Origin: Paenibacillus sp. Root444D2
GTDB taxonomy: Bacteria > Bacillota > Bacilli > Paenibacillales > NBRC-103111
DNA: 64,000 bases
Assembly (NCBI RefSeq): GCF_001426375.1
Contig: NZ_LMEO01000006.1
Coordinates: 26,538-90,537, forward strand
Direction: 5' to 3'
Each line of letters starts with the position of its first letter. Position 1 is the stretch's first letter. The translations under genes were made by a program, and so were the position numbers. This document shows, in pieces, positions 17,719 through 25,940 of this stretch. The notes under the pieces are model-generated. The model was not told the DNA's origin. It made no database searches and saw only the letters and a program-made list of their open reading frames with translations.

Positions 17719-17944
17719 TGACTTGTTGCTTGACCGGAGGTCTTTTGGACCGAAATGATACGAACACGGTTTGATCTTAAGTAGAGATGAACATGCTAGT
17801 TAGGGATGAATTTCATTCTTAAAGTCCATAGGACTAGCCTAAAATCCTATTTTAACGATGAAAAGCAGCTTTATGAGGGAACAGCAGACCCGCATTTCGC
17901 GGGTCCCACACTAAACCTACATACTATTGACGGAGGAATTTTCA
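17719..17944. other. Intergenic region with hairpins before the cyclophilin gene
   Basis: Contains three small hairpins: CGGAGGTC/GGACCG (about 17736-17754), AGTCC-ATA-GGACT (17821-17833), which may be a decayed member of the palindromic repeat family, and GACCCGC-ATTTC-GCGGGTC (17887-17905). None has a T-run, so terminator activity is doubtful. Confidence 0.4.
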
Positions 17945-18673
17945 ATGAACTTGCATTTCAACATGCTTAAATCAACTAAGCTATTACCGGTAACGTTGAT
18001 CGCGTTAACTTTAATCGCGTCGGCTTGCGGCAACAAACCTACCGAATCTGCCGGCGGCACAGCAACGCCTAAGAGCGGCGCAACAGCACCTGCTCCTACT
18101 TCAGCAGCATCTCCGGCGGCATCGCCAACTGCAGCTCCTAAGCAATGGAGCAAAGCGCCGGATATGACGATTGATCCTAACAAAACCTATCAAGCTGAAG
18201 TAACAACGTCCAAAGGAACGTTTACCATAGATCTTTTCGCTAAGGAAGCTCCGAAGACCGTTAACAATTTTGTATTCTTGTCCAAAGAAGGCTTTTATAA
18301 CAATGTGACGTTTCATCGCATTATCAAAACGTTCATGATTCAAACAGGAGATCCGCTTGGAACAGGCAGAGGCGGTCCAGGCTACAAGTTCGCGGATGAG
18401 CTGAAAACATCGCATACATATGAACCCGGCATTGTCGCAATGGCGAATTCCGGTCCCAATACGAATGGCAGTCAGTTTTTTATTTGTTCAGGAGAAGACT
18501 GTGCAAATCTCAATAAAAAGCCTGACTATTCGATTTTCGGCAAAGTAACGGCCGAAGGCATGGCAACAATATCTAAAATCGCTGAAACACCTGTTGAGAT
18601 GGGTGGCGAGTCCTCGCCAAGCAAGCCAAAAGAAAAAGTCACGATTAACGCAATCGTCATTAAAGAAAAATAG
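17945..18673 (+). CDS. Peptidyl-prolyl cis-trans isomerase lipoprotein, cyclophilin type
   Basis: 242 aa. A lipoprotein signal ending in LIASACG (Cys about residue 28) is followed by an Ala/Pro/Thr-rich linker and a cyclophilin domain from about residue 80. Family landmarks are visible: FAKEAPKTVNNFVFL, FHRIIKTFMIQTGDP (active-site Arg and the QTGDP-like motif), GTGRGGPGYKFADE and ANSGPNTNGSQFFI. It would fold or isomerise secreted proteins at the outer face of the membrane. ATG 17945 has the site GGAGGAATT; an upstream in-frame alternative lacks one. Confidence 0.93.
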   Translation: MNLHFNMLKSTKLLPVTLIALTLIASACGNKPTESAGGTATPKSGATAPAPTSAASPAASPTAAPKQWSKAPDMTIDPNKTYQAEVTTSKGTFTIDLFAKEAPKTVNNFVFLSKEGFYNNVTFHRIIKTFMIQTGDPLGTGRGGPGYKFADELKTSHTYEPGIVAMANSGPNTNGSQFFICSGEDCANLNKKPDYSIFGKVTAEGMATISKIAETPVEMGGESSPSKPKEKVTINAIVIKEK

Positions 18674-18719
18674 AATATCATATTCTAAAAAGTGAAGGAT
18701 GGATAGGAGAGAAAACCGC

Positions 18720-19379
18720 GTGAAACAACCATGTTTATTGTTCCATGGATTCACCGGTGGACCTTATGAGGTTGAGCCGTTAGCACGGCATTTACGTGAA
18801 CGCGGGCAGCTATGTGAGGTTCCGCGACTTCCATGGAACGGAGAATCCAGTCATCAATTAAAAGAAGGACATTGGGAAGATTGGGTACGCGAAGCTGAAA
18901 AGCATGCAGAGAGAATGACGATCCAGTATGGATCATTTGATATGGTAGGCTTCTCGATGGGAGGTCTGCTGGCCGCTTATTTATCCGTACGATATCCGGT
19001 TCGTAGACTGATTCTTTTGAACACGGCAGTCATTTATGTCAGCCCTAGAAGGATGCTGGATGTCATTCGAGATGAGTGGAAATATCAAAGGAAAATCAGC
19101 TTTATTAAAGCGAAAACCACGCCGCTGCGAGCTACCTGGCAGTTTACGCGACTTGTACGCCATTTGAAACCAGAACTAAGTCAGGTAAGCATACCAACAC
19201 TCATCGCACAGTCTGAAAAAGATCAAGTTATTCATCCGCAAAGTGCGCGATACATCTATAGTAAGCTAAAAGGACAGCGCGAGCTCCATTGGCATTCCAG
19301 ATCTAATCATTTGATATGTCTGAGTGAGGATGCAGGCACGTTGTTTCGTCAAGTTAGTGCATTTTTGGATAAGGAGTAG
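18720..19379 (+). CDS. Alpha/beta hydrolase, carboxylesterase-like
   Basis: 219 aa. Oxyanion-side motif LLFHGFTGGP, nucleophile elbow GFSMGG (Ser) and a late histidine in SNHLICLSED with an Asp in SEKDQVIHP fit the Ser-Asp-His triad of monoacylglycerol-lipase/Est30-type carboxylesterases. No signal peptide, so cytoplasmic. GTG 18720 is preferred because AGGAGAG lies nine bases upstream; the in-frame ATG 18699 has no properly spaced site. It is followed five bases later by a YdcF-like gene. Confidence 0.85.
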   Translation: MKQPCLLFHGFTGGPYEVEPLARHLRERGQLCEVPRLPWNGESSHQLKEGHWEDWVREAEKHAERMTIQYGSFDMVGFSMGGLLAAYLSVRYPVRRLILLNTAVIYVSPRRMLDVIRDEWKYQRKISFIKAKTTPLRATWQFTRLVRHLKPELSQVSIPTLIAQSEKDQVIHPQSARYIYSKLKGQRELHWHSRSNHLICLSEDAGTLFRQVSAFLDKE

Positions 19380-19384
19380 CAAGG

Positions 19385-20080
19385 ATGACTGTACAGCCAA
19401 ACATGAATAAGAAACAACGAGCCTTTACTCCAACACCGAAAAAACGCCGACGAACTGGGCAAAAATCTACATTTAACCGAATGCTTGTGAGAGTGTTCCG
19501 AATCGTGGTTACCGTGTTCCTCTTGCTTGTCGCTTGGATCGTCTATATCCAGTGGAAGGTTCAAATCGCTCCTGATCAAACACTGCCTAAGCAAGTAGAC
19601 GTGGGTATCGTTCTTGGTGCTTCTTTACGCCAAGATATCCCGAGCCCTGGTCTCCAGGAACGTCTAGATTTGGCTGTTGATCTTTATAAAGAGGGTCGGT
19701 TCAAACAACTGATCGTCTCCGGAGGTCTGGATCATAACGGCTCCAAGCTAACGGAGGCAGAGGGAATGCGTAATTATTTGGTTAAAAAAGGGCTTCCTGC
19801 CAAAAGCATTTTGTTAGAGCCGCGGGCGACAAGTACCTATGAGAATTTGCTATACAGCAAGCAAATTATGGACGAGCAAGGTCTTGTAAGTTCGATTATT
19901 ATGACCCATCAATTTCATGGTTCTCGTTCACTCGATATTGCGGAAACGATCGGCTTGAAGCAGCCTCTCATTTCATCAACGAAGTCAGAGGTTCTTTTCA
20001 TGCCTTACCATGAAGCGAGAGAAACGTTAGCTTATACCAAGTGGTATTGGACAAAGCTGTTGTTGATGGCAGGCATATGA
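19385..20080 (+). CDS. YdcF/DUF218 family membrane protein
   Basis: 231 aa. Basic N-terminus, one membrane-spanning segment (about 37-55, VVTVFLLLVAWIVYI), then a Rossmann-like DUF218 domain: VDVGIVLGASL, RLDLAVDLYKEGRFKQLIVSGG, the acidic EAEGM segment, and the ATSTYENL motif. The family (SanA/YdcF/ElyC) is linked to cell-envelope integrity, but no biochemical role is established. Start ATG 19385 follows AAGGAGTAGCAAGG. Confidence 0.85.
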   Translation: MTVQPNMNKKQRAFTPTPKKRRRTGQKSTFNRMLVRVFRIVVTVFLLLVAWIVYIQWKVQIAPDQTLPKQVDVGIVLGASLRQDIPSPGLQERLDLAVDLYKEGRFKQLIVSGGLDHNGSKLTEAEGMRNYLVKKGLPAKSILLEPRATSTYENLLYSKQIMDEQGLVSSIIMTHQFHGSRSLDIAETIGLKQPLISSTKSEVLFMPYHEARETLAYTKWYWTKLLLMAGI

Positions 20081-20090
20081 GATAACAAAG

Positions 20091-20140
20091 AAGCATGACC
20101 TGTAAGCGGGATTTTCCCGCTTGCTGGCCATGCTTTTTTT
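20091..20140. terminator. Intrinsic terminator after the YdcF-like gene
   Basis: Nested stem AGCATG...CATGCT with inner AAGCGGGA-TTT-TCCCGCTT, followed by TTTTTTT; also lies at the 3' side of the opposite-strand oxidoreductase gene. Confidence 0.85.
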
Positions 20141-20153
20141 GATTGTTCCTTGG

Positions 20154-21023
20154 TTATCCGTTTACAATGGCTCCACCGTTCACATGTAAGATTTGACCAG
20201 CCATATAGGATGAATCCTCACTTGCGAGGAAAACATAGCTGGCAGCGAGTTCACTTGGCTGACCGGCACGTTTCATTGGTGTAGTCGAGCCGAACGTGGC
20301 AACTTCCTCTGCGGTGAACGTAGAAGGAATGAGAGGCGTCCAGATTGGACCTGGAGCTACGCCATTCACTCTTATGCCTTTAGCGTTCAGTTGAAGAGAT
20401 AGGGAGCGTGTGAAGGTGACAATGGCCCCTTTCGTAGCGGAATAATCGAGCAGCTGCTCATGGCCGTGATAAGCCGTAATAGAAGCCGTGTTGATAATTG
20501 CGCTCCCGGATTTTAGGTGGGGTAGTGCAGCCTTGGTTAAATAAAAGAAAGAGAAGATATTGGTTCGAAACGTCCGCTCCAACTGCTCCGAAGTGATATT
20601 CTCGATGCTAGGCTGAGGATGCTGTTCTGCTGCATTGTTAACTAAAATATCGAGTTTGCCAAACTTCCCGACAGCTTGCTCAATGATTTGCTTGCAGAAA
20701 TTCTCGTCGCCAATGTCTCCCGAGACATGCAGACACTTACGCCCTGCCTTTTCTACATGACGCTGCGTCTCCTCCGCATCGGTATGTTCGTTCAAATATA
20801 CCAATATAACATCAGCACCCTCTTTGGCATAGGCAATCGCGACCGCGCGGCCAATTCCGCTATCGCCACCTGTAATCAGGGCGACTTTATCCTTAAGCTT
20901 GCCGGCTGCTTTATACCCCGAATGCTCAAAGACAGGAGGAGGATTCATCTGTGACTCAATGCCTGGCTGCTGGTTCTGATGCTGGGGCGGGAATGCTGGT
21001 TTCTTTTCTGTTGCTGTTGCCAT
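20154..21023 (-). CDS. SDR family oxidoreductase, YhdF/glucose-dehydrogenase-like
   Basis: 289 aa. Classical short-chain dehydrogenase: NAD(P)-binding ITGGDSGIGRA, NNAA, the catalytic Ser in NTASIT, and YSATKGA (Tyr and Lys). The N-terminal 40 residues are Pro/Gln-rich (PPQHQNQQPG), typical of the YhdF/YdaD stress-associated subfamily of Bacillota. Start chosen at 21023, where AAGGAGC precedes the ATG on the minus strand; a longer in-frame start at 21050 has none. The substrate is unknown. Confidence 0.9.
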   Translation of the reverse strand: MATATEKKPAFPPQHQNQQPGIESQMNPPPVFEHSGYKAAGKLKDKVALITGGDSGIGRAVAIAYAKEGADVILVYLNEHTDAEETQRHVEKAGRKCLHVSGDIGDENFCKQIIEQAVGKFGKLDILVNNAAEQHPQPSIENITSEQLERTFRTNIFSFFYLTKAALPHLKSGSAIINTASITAYHGHEQLLDYSATKGAIVTFTRSLSLQLNAKGIRVNGVAPGPIWTPLIPSTFTAEEVATFGSTTPMKRAGQPSELAASYVFLASEDSSYMAGQILHVNGGAIVNG

Positions 21024-21058
21024 GTGTATTGCTCCTTTCATCCTAGACAAATTCTTTG

Positions 21059-21856
21059 TTAGGATGATACAAGGGGCTGCAAATCATACTTAATTCGGTA
21101 ATGATAGCCATATCTGGCTTGGTAACCAAGCTTTTCATATAATGTTACCGCGGGAATATTAGAAGTAATAACCTGCAAATATTGTTTGGTTGCACCGTGC
21201 TCCAGACTCCATTCCGTCAGTGCGTGCATGAGGACGTACCCAAGTCCTTTGCCTCGATGGCCTTCATGGATAACGACGTTTACAAAGCCTGCCCATTCGC
21301 CCTCTACAATAGCTGTACCTAACGCGATGATTTGGTCATTTAGTTTCAGCTGGAGAAACCCTTTCTGAACTGGCATTCGCTCAAAAAGACCGCTATAGAA
21401 ACCTCTGCGCTCTTCGGGAAACTGTTCAAGCATAAGGAAAGCGTCAAGCCACTCTGCATCCGCTGCATCTGCCCATTCAATTTGAATAGACGACTTCTTA
21501 TGCATCATCTTATTGTTCGCGTTATCGGAAACTTGCCGACTGGTTGCAGTCATCAACAGACATGGCGTATCAATCGCATAGCCTTTTGTTTGAAGAAATC
21601 CATCTAAACCTTCAGGAGAAGCATCGCTAATATGAAAAATTGCGGGTAGACCTAATTCTTGATAGAATTGCTCAATCCTTGCAAGCCAATTAGGATCATT
21701 TGGATATTCGCCAATGGCAAGCACACTGTTTGCACGTTTAGTAACTCCACGGGAGGTCCGTAGGAGCCAATTGTCAATGGAAGTGGATGACTCGGCAGGC
21801 CACGTGTTTGATGCCACCTTATCGATGGCGATATAAAAATCTATTTTTTCGTTCAT
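21059..21856 (-). CDS. GNAT family N-acetyltransferase
   Basis: 265 aa. The C-terminal half has the acetyl-CoA-binding pattern VVIHEGHRGKGLGYVLM followed by AVTLYEKLGYQ, the GNAT signature; the N-terminal half (WLLRTSRGVTKRANSV) is like that of GNAT proteins with a tandem degenerate domain. ATG at 21856 follows GAGGAGATCGCTAG on the minus strand. Thirty-five bases separate it from the downstream SDR gene, so both may be one transcript. Substrate unknown. Confidence 0.85.
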   Translation of the reverse strand: MNEKIDFYIAIDKVASNTWPAESSTSIDNWLLRTSRGVTKRANSVLAIGEYPNDPNWLARIEQFYQELGLPAIFHISDASPEGLDGFLQTKGYAIDTPCLLMTATSRQVSDNANNKMMHKKSSIQIEWADAADAEWLDAFLMLEQFPEERRGFYSGLFERMPVQKGFLQLKLNDQIIALGTAIVEGEWAGFVNVVIHEGHRGKGLGYVLMHALTEWSLEHGATKQYLQVITSNIPAVTLYEKLGYQARYGYHYRIKYDLQPLVSS

Positions 21857-21889
21857 TTCTAGCGATCTCCTCTTCAAGTAAGTTTCCAA

Positions 21890-22228
21890 TATTATAAATA
21901 AATTTATAGAGTTATGTATATAAAATAATCATTTGCCTTTTACGCTGTTAAACATCCTTTAGGATGTTCGATGCTCACTCGCCCCCCCGCAATCAGCTGC
22001 TTTAACGATGAAAAACATCGCTAACTCGCCAGGCAGCTCATATATTCCGACTGTAACGATGTAAAACATCTTTAAAGTCGCTCGATACCGCAACTCAGCA
22101 ACATCGATTTCCTCAACTTTATTCACGAAACCCAATCACCCTCGCCCGCCCGCCAACGCGCTCCGCCAAAGTGGAAAAATTTCATCCTTTGATGTAAGCT
22201 ATGAAACAACAGGAGGAGGATTTTTTTC
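21890..22228. other. Intergenic region with short hairpin units
   Basis: About 340 bases between divergent acetyltransferase genes. It holds three related hairpins: AACATCC-TTTA-GGATGTT (21950-21968), CGATG-AAAAA-CATCG (22004-22018) and GATGT-AAA-ACATC (about 22058-22070). TTTAACGATGAAAA recurs near 17852. No gene or recognised RNA is evident; the plus-strand gene's ribosome-binding site AGGAGGAGG is at 22210-22218. Confidence 0.45.
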
Positions 22229-22702
22229 TTGGAACTTATCATTCGTACCGCACAATTAGAAGATTACGAGGCCGTAAATGCCATTATTCGAGTAGGGCAG
22301 GAAGAACATGCGGATGCATTGCCGGAGCGTTTTGCCAGGTTGGATCACGTTGTGGCTATGGGTTGGTACCGAAGCTTTTCAGACCAACAGAACAAAGTGA
22401 TTTTAATCGCGGAGAAAGAGGGCTTGGTCGTTGGAGTAGCTATGCTGGAGATGAAGAAATCTCCTACCTATGAAGCGTTAGTTCCTCGTACTTATGCGTA
22501 TTTAAATGAACTAGCCGTCTCAGCGGACTTTTTGCGTCAGGGCATTGGTACAAAGCTATATGAAGCTTCTATAGCCTGGGCTAGGGAGCGTTCTGCTGCT
22601 TCACTAGAATTAAACGTGTGGGAATTTAATGAGCGTGCCATTGCCTTTTATAAATCCTTAGGGATGCTTACCTTAAATCGCACCATGACGACACATATAT
22701 GA
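22229..22702 (+). CDS. GNAT family N-acetyltransferase
   Basis: 157 aa. Single GNAT domain: LNELAVSADFLRQGIGTKLYEA is the acetyl-CoA loop and NERAIAFYKSLGM the C-terminal signature. Starts at TTG 22229, about ten bases after AGGAGGAGG. Followed 22 bases later by lplJ, possibly in one operon; substrate unknown. Confidence 0.87.
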   Translation: MELIIRTAQLEDYEAVNAIIRVGQEEHADALPERFARLDHVVAMGWYRSFSDQQNKVILIAEKEGLVVGVAMLEMKKSPTYEALVPRTYAYLNELAVSADFLRQGIGTKLYEASIAWARERSAASLELNVWEFNERAIAFYKSLGMLTLNRTMTTHI

Positions 22703-22724
22703 TCAGTAATGAAGGAGCATGATT

Positions 22725-23726
22725 ATGCTATTTATCGATAACGAAGGAATCACAGATCCCCGGATTAATTTAGCCATTGAGGAATATGCCCTAAGACAAC
22801 TCCCTAACGATGAGAGTTACTTGCTTTTTTACATCAACGAACCGTCCATTATTATTGGCAAAAATCAAAATACAATCGAAGAAATCAATCCCGAGTATGT
22901 CAAAGAGAATAACCTGCATGTGGTTCGCAGATTATCGGGTGGCGGAGCCGTGTATCATGATTTGGGCAATCTGAATTTCAGCTTCATTACACGGGATGAC
23001 GGGAACTCTTTTCACAATTTTCAAAAGTTTACTGAACCCGTTGTTGAAGCACTTCGTAAGCTTGGTGTTGAAGCGGCTTTAACGGGCCGCAATGATATCC
23101 AAGTCGGTGTGCGCAAAATTTCGGGCAATGCACAGTTTGCAACTAAAGGCAGGATGTTCAGTCACGGAACACTACTCTTCGATTCAGAAATCGAAAACGT
23201 TGTATCTGCCCTTAAAGTTAATCTTGATAAAATTCAGTCCAAGGGCATTAAATCGATTCGCAGCCGGGTTGCTAACATCATAGAGTTCCTGAACGAGCCT
23301 ATTACGATGGAGGAATTCCGAAATAAGCTGCTTGCTTCTATTTTCGGTGCCGAGGAATCCGAAGTTCCCATGTACAAGCTTTCTGAGGAAGACTGGGTTC
23401 GTATTCACGAGCTATCTAAGGAGCGCTATCAGAACTGGGACTGGAACTACGGAAAATCCCCCAAAAGTACCGTGCAAAACTCTAAACGCTTTGAAGGCGT
23501 TGGTACAATTGATGTGCGTTTAGATATTGAAGAAGGCCATATTCATGATTTAATAATATATGGTGACTTCTTTGGAGCTAGCGATGTAGCAGAACTGGAG
23601 GAAACGCTGCGTGGTTCGCGGTATGAGGAATCTGCAGTACGAGAACGGCTATCAGGTATGGAATTGCAGCGTTACTTTGGTGCGCTGGATTTGGAGTCTT
23701 TTGTAGCTTTAATGATGTTAAATTAG
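22725..23726 (+). CDS. lplJ: Lipoate-protein ligase
   Basis: 333 aa, near the 331 aa of Bacillus LplJ. Activates lipoate with ATP and attaches it to lipoyl domains of 2-oxo-acid dehydrogenases or GcvH. The opening LFIDNEGITDPRINLAIEEY, then RRLSGGGAVYHDLGNLNFSF and the lipoate-binding-loop region KISGNAQF are characteristic. ATG 22725 is preferred over the in-frame ATG 22719 because GAAGGAG ends at 22717, too close to the latter. Confidence 0.93.
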   Translation: MLFIDNEGITDPRINLAIEEYALRQLPNDESYLLFYINEPSIIIGKNQNTIEEINPEYVKENNLHVVRRLSGGGAVYHDLGNLNFSFITRDDGNSFHNFQKFTEPVVEALRKLGVEAALTGRNDIQVGVRKISGNAQFATKGRMFSHGTLLFDSEIENVVSALKVNLDKIQSKGIKSIRSRVANIIEFLNEPITMEEFRNKLLASIFGAEESEVPMYKLSEEDWVRIHELSKERYQNWDWNYGKSPKSTVQNSKRFEGVGTIDVRLDIEEGHIHDLIIYGDFFGASDVAELEETLRGSRYEESAVRERLSGMELQRYFGALDLESFVALMMLN

Positions 23727-23746
23727 TGCAAGGAGGGGGGCTGGCG

Positions 23747-24373
23747 ATGACAAAGCTTTATTTAATCCGACATGGGGAAACGATGTGGAATGTGGAGCGC
23801 CGAATGCAAGGTCACTTGGATTCACCACTTTCAACTTTAGGGGAGCAGCAAGCCTCCTGGTTGTCAGATGCTTTGAAAGATGTTCACATGGATGTTCTAT
23901 ATGCGAGCAGCAGCGGTCGTACTTTGCAAACGGCGAATATCGTGAAAGGCTCGCGTGACTTGGCGATACATACCTCGGATGAGTGGAAAGAAATGAATCT
24001 AGGTGCTTGGGAAGGACGGATATCTTCAGAAATTGCGGATTTGGATCCTGACAACTTCCATGCCTTCTGGCATGCGCCTGATCTGTATAGACCAACGCAA
24101 GGTGAGTCCTATGCAGATTTACAGGCACGCGTTTTACCTGCAATTGTGCAGCTGTTAGAGGAACATGCAGGGAAAACAATAGGCTTAATTTCACACACAG
24201 TCACATTGAAAATCATCATGGCTTTCTTCGAGCGAAGAGCTTTAGCAGACTTGTGGAACCCGCCGTATTTTCACCCTACATGCTTAAGTCTTGTCGAAAT
24301 GATTGATAACGAGCCTCATATCCGGCTTCACGGTGATACGTCCCATTTTCAAGAGGAAGCATTCGGTTTCTAA
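23747..24373 (+). CDS. Histidine phosphatase family protein
   Basis: 208 aa. Phosphoglycerate-mutase-like phosphatase: catalytic LIRHGETMWN at the N-terminus (phosphohistidine), ASSSGRTLQTA, the acid E in EMNLGAWEG and the second histidine in ISHTVTLK. Could act on a sugar phosphate or nucleotide; the substrate cannot be told. ATG 23747 follows AAGGAGGGGGGCT. Confidence 0.9.
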   Translation: MTKLYLIRHGETMWNVERRMQGHLDSPLSTLGEQQASWLSDALKDVHMDVLYASSSGRTLQTANIVKGSRDLAIHTSDEWKEMNLGAWEGRISSEIADLDPDNFHAFWHAPDLYRPTQGESYADLQARVLPAIVQLLEEHAGKTIGLISHTVTLKIIMAFFERRALADLWNPPYFHPTCLSLVEMIDNEPHIRLHGDTSHFQEEAFGF

Positions 24374-24401
24374 AATACGATATCAATAGGAGGAATTATT
24401 C

Positions 24402-24701
24402 ATGATCTTAGAAGTAGCCATCCTTCCTGTAATTGCAGGGAAAAATGCGGAGTTCGAAGCAGCATTCCGCCAAGCATCATCCATTATTTCATCGATGAAA
24501 GGTTATATTTCTCATGAGCTGCAAACGTGTATCGAGGATAGCAATAAATATTTGCTGCTCGTTCACTGGGAAACACTGGAGGATCACACTATAGGCTTCC
24601 GCGGCTCTGAAGAATACCAGGAATGGCGGAAGCTGCTGCACCATTTCTATGACCCATTCCCAGTGGTCGAACATTATACGCTGTCACAAAAGTATCATTA
24701 A
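24402..24701 (+). CDS. Antibiotic biosynthesis monooxygenase-like (ABM) protein
   Basis: 99 aa single ferredoxin-like domain of the ABM superfamily (pattern: AVLP-like opening, GYISHELQTCIEDSNKYLLL, VHWETLEDHTIGFR, ending with a conserved aromatic tail YDPFPVVEHY). Members include heme-degrading and quinol monooxygenases and many of unknown role. Start ATG 24402 follows AGGAGGAATTATTC. Confidence 0.82.
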   Translation: MILEVAILPVIAGKNAEFEAAFRQASSIISSMKGYISHELQTCIEDSNKYLLLVHWETLEDHTIGFRGSEEYQEWRKLLHHFYDPFPVVEHYTLSQKYH

Positions 24702-24736
24702 TGGCTGTTGCGGTCTAAAATGCATCAAACGAGCGT

Positions 24737-24769
24737 AGGATGGATTGATACGAACCATCAAACCATCCT
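24737..24769 (+). promoter_or_regulatory. Hairpin in the spoVK leader
   Basis: AGGATGG-A-TTGAT (24737-24749) pairs with ATCAA-A-CCATCCT (24757-24769): a 12-bp stem with one A-A mismatch and a 7-base loop. No T-run follows, and the spoVK ribosome-binding site starts six bases downstream. Confidence 0.5.
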
Positions 24770-24787
24770 GTAAACGAGGTGATCCTC

Positions 24788-25765
24788 ATGAGTGGTCGAA
24801 GCTTGCCATCCAGACAGATCAACATCGTCTTACGGCAGCCAGAGCCTGGCATGCAAAGGCGAGCCGTTGATGGAGTAGGCAACCAGACTCACGCTTCGCC
24901 GCTAGCTGATGCCGAGCCGCAGCTCACAGGAAAGAAGACGCCTCTCGAGGGTCCGCTTTCGGATGTTTTCAAAGAGCTGAATCAACTGATTGGCCTTGAT
25001 AATGTCAAAGAGTTGGTGCATGAAATCTATGCGCTCTTACAAATTTCGCAATTTCGCGCAGAAGCCGGCCTGCTCAGCAATGCGCACGTGTACCATATGA
25101 TTTTCAAAGGAAGTCCTGGAACTGGTAAAACGACAGTGGCTAGACTGATGGGTCGTATGTTTCATGCCATGGGTGTTCTGAGCAAGGGTCATTTTATTGA
25201 GGTGGAACGTGCAGATCTGGTAGGAGAATATATTGGACATACTGCTCTTAAGACTCGTGAGTTGATGAAAAAGGCGATGGGTGGCATCCTTTTTATTGAT
25301 GAAGCCTACAGTCTGGCACGTGGAGGAGATAAGGATTTTGGCAAAGAATCCATTGATGCGCTGGTCAAAGGTATGGAGGATAAGAAGAATGAATTCATCC
25401 TTATTCTAGCAGGGTACAGTGACGAAATGGAGCAATTTCTGGCTACGAATCCGGGACTCCCTTCTCGATTTCCTATCCAAATCGATTTCGAGGACTATCC
25501 GATTGAACAATTGATTCAAATTACCGAACTCATGGCTAAGGACAGAGAATATGTTCTTCTTCCGCAAACGATTGTGAAGCTGAAGCAGCATCTAACCGAT
25601 GAGAAAGCCGCTACATGGCGTGCATTTAGTAATGCGAGGTATGTTCGAAACATTCTGGAGAAAGCGATGCGGCATCAAGCCGTAAGGTTACTTAGTCAAT
25701 ATGTAAACGCACCTTCCAAATTAGAATTGATGTCAATAAGGCCTGAAGATATGAAATTTAAATGA
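24788..25765 (+). CDS. spoVK: Stage V sporulation protein K, AAA ATPase
   Basis: 325 aa, close to Bacillus SpoVK, a CbbX-type AAA ATPase made in the mother cell late in sporulation. Walker A GSPGTGKTTVAR, Walker B GGILFIDEAYSL, sensor region ILILAGYSDEM and the arginine-finger segment NPGLPSRFP are intact. The N-terminal 50 residues are low-complexity. ATG 24788 is six bases after GAGGTGAT; a GTG nine bases upstream overlaps the site itself. In Bacillus spoVK is followed by hflX; here an iron-uptake operon intervenes. Confidence 0.93.
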   Translation: MSGRSLPSRQINIVLRQPEPGMQRRAVDGVGNQTHASPLADAEPQLTGKKTPLEGPLSDVFKELNQLIGLDNVKELVHEIYALLQISQFRAEAGLLSNAHVYHMIFKGSPGTGKTTVARLMGRMFHAMGVLSKGHFIEVERADLVGEYIGHTALKTRELMKKAMGGILFIDEAYSLARGGDKDFGKESIDALVKGMEDKKNEFILILAGYSDEMEQFLATNPGLPSRFPIQIDFEDYPIEQLIQITELMAKDREYVLLPQTIVKLKQHLTDEKAATWRAFSNARYVRNILEKAMRHQAVRLLSQYVNAPSKLELMSIRPEDMKFK

Positions 25766-25773
25766 AATTTATA

Positions 25774-25811
25774 AAGCCATTTAACTACAAACAGTTAAAT
25801 GGCTTTTTTTT
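25774..25811 (+). terminator. Intrinsic terminator after spoVK
   Basis: AGCCATTTAACT-ACAAAC-AGTTAAATGGCT followed by TTTTTTT. Confidence 0.92.
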
Positions 25812-25825
25812 CTTGAATAAAACAA

Positions 25826-25890
25826 TTGACAGATTGCTTGAACGTAGTAAAATAGACAGAGTGATTAAATGATTGATAATGATTATCAAT
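25826..25890 (+). promoter_or_regulatory. Promoter and Fur operator of efeUOB
   Basis: TTGACA (25826-25831), a 16-base spacer and TAAAAT (25848-25853) make a sigma-A promoter. Just downstream is ATTGATAAT-G-ATTATCAAT (25872-25890), a perfect 9-1-9 inverted repeat containing the 7-1-7 Fur consensus TGATAAT-N-ATTATCA. By position, Fe-loaded Fur would block transcription start or early elongation of the iron operon. Confidence 0.9.
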
Positions 25891-25940
25891 ATTAACTTGG
25901 TTGAATTTGGGTTTTATTTTTCTATAGGGAGTCGTGATTC

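Noticed and set aside
17887..17905. Terminator for the PBP gene
   Set aside because: The GACCCGC/GCGGGTC hairpin is not followed by a T-run and lies 170 bases downstream of the stop.
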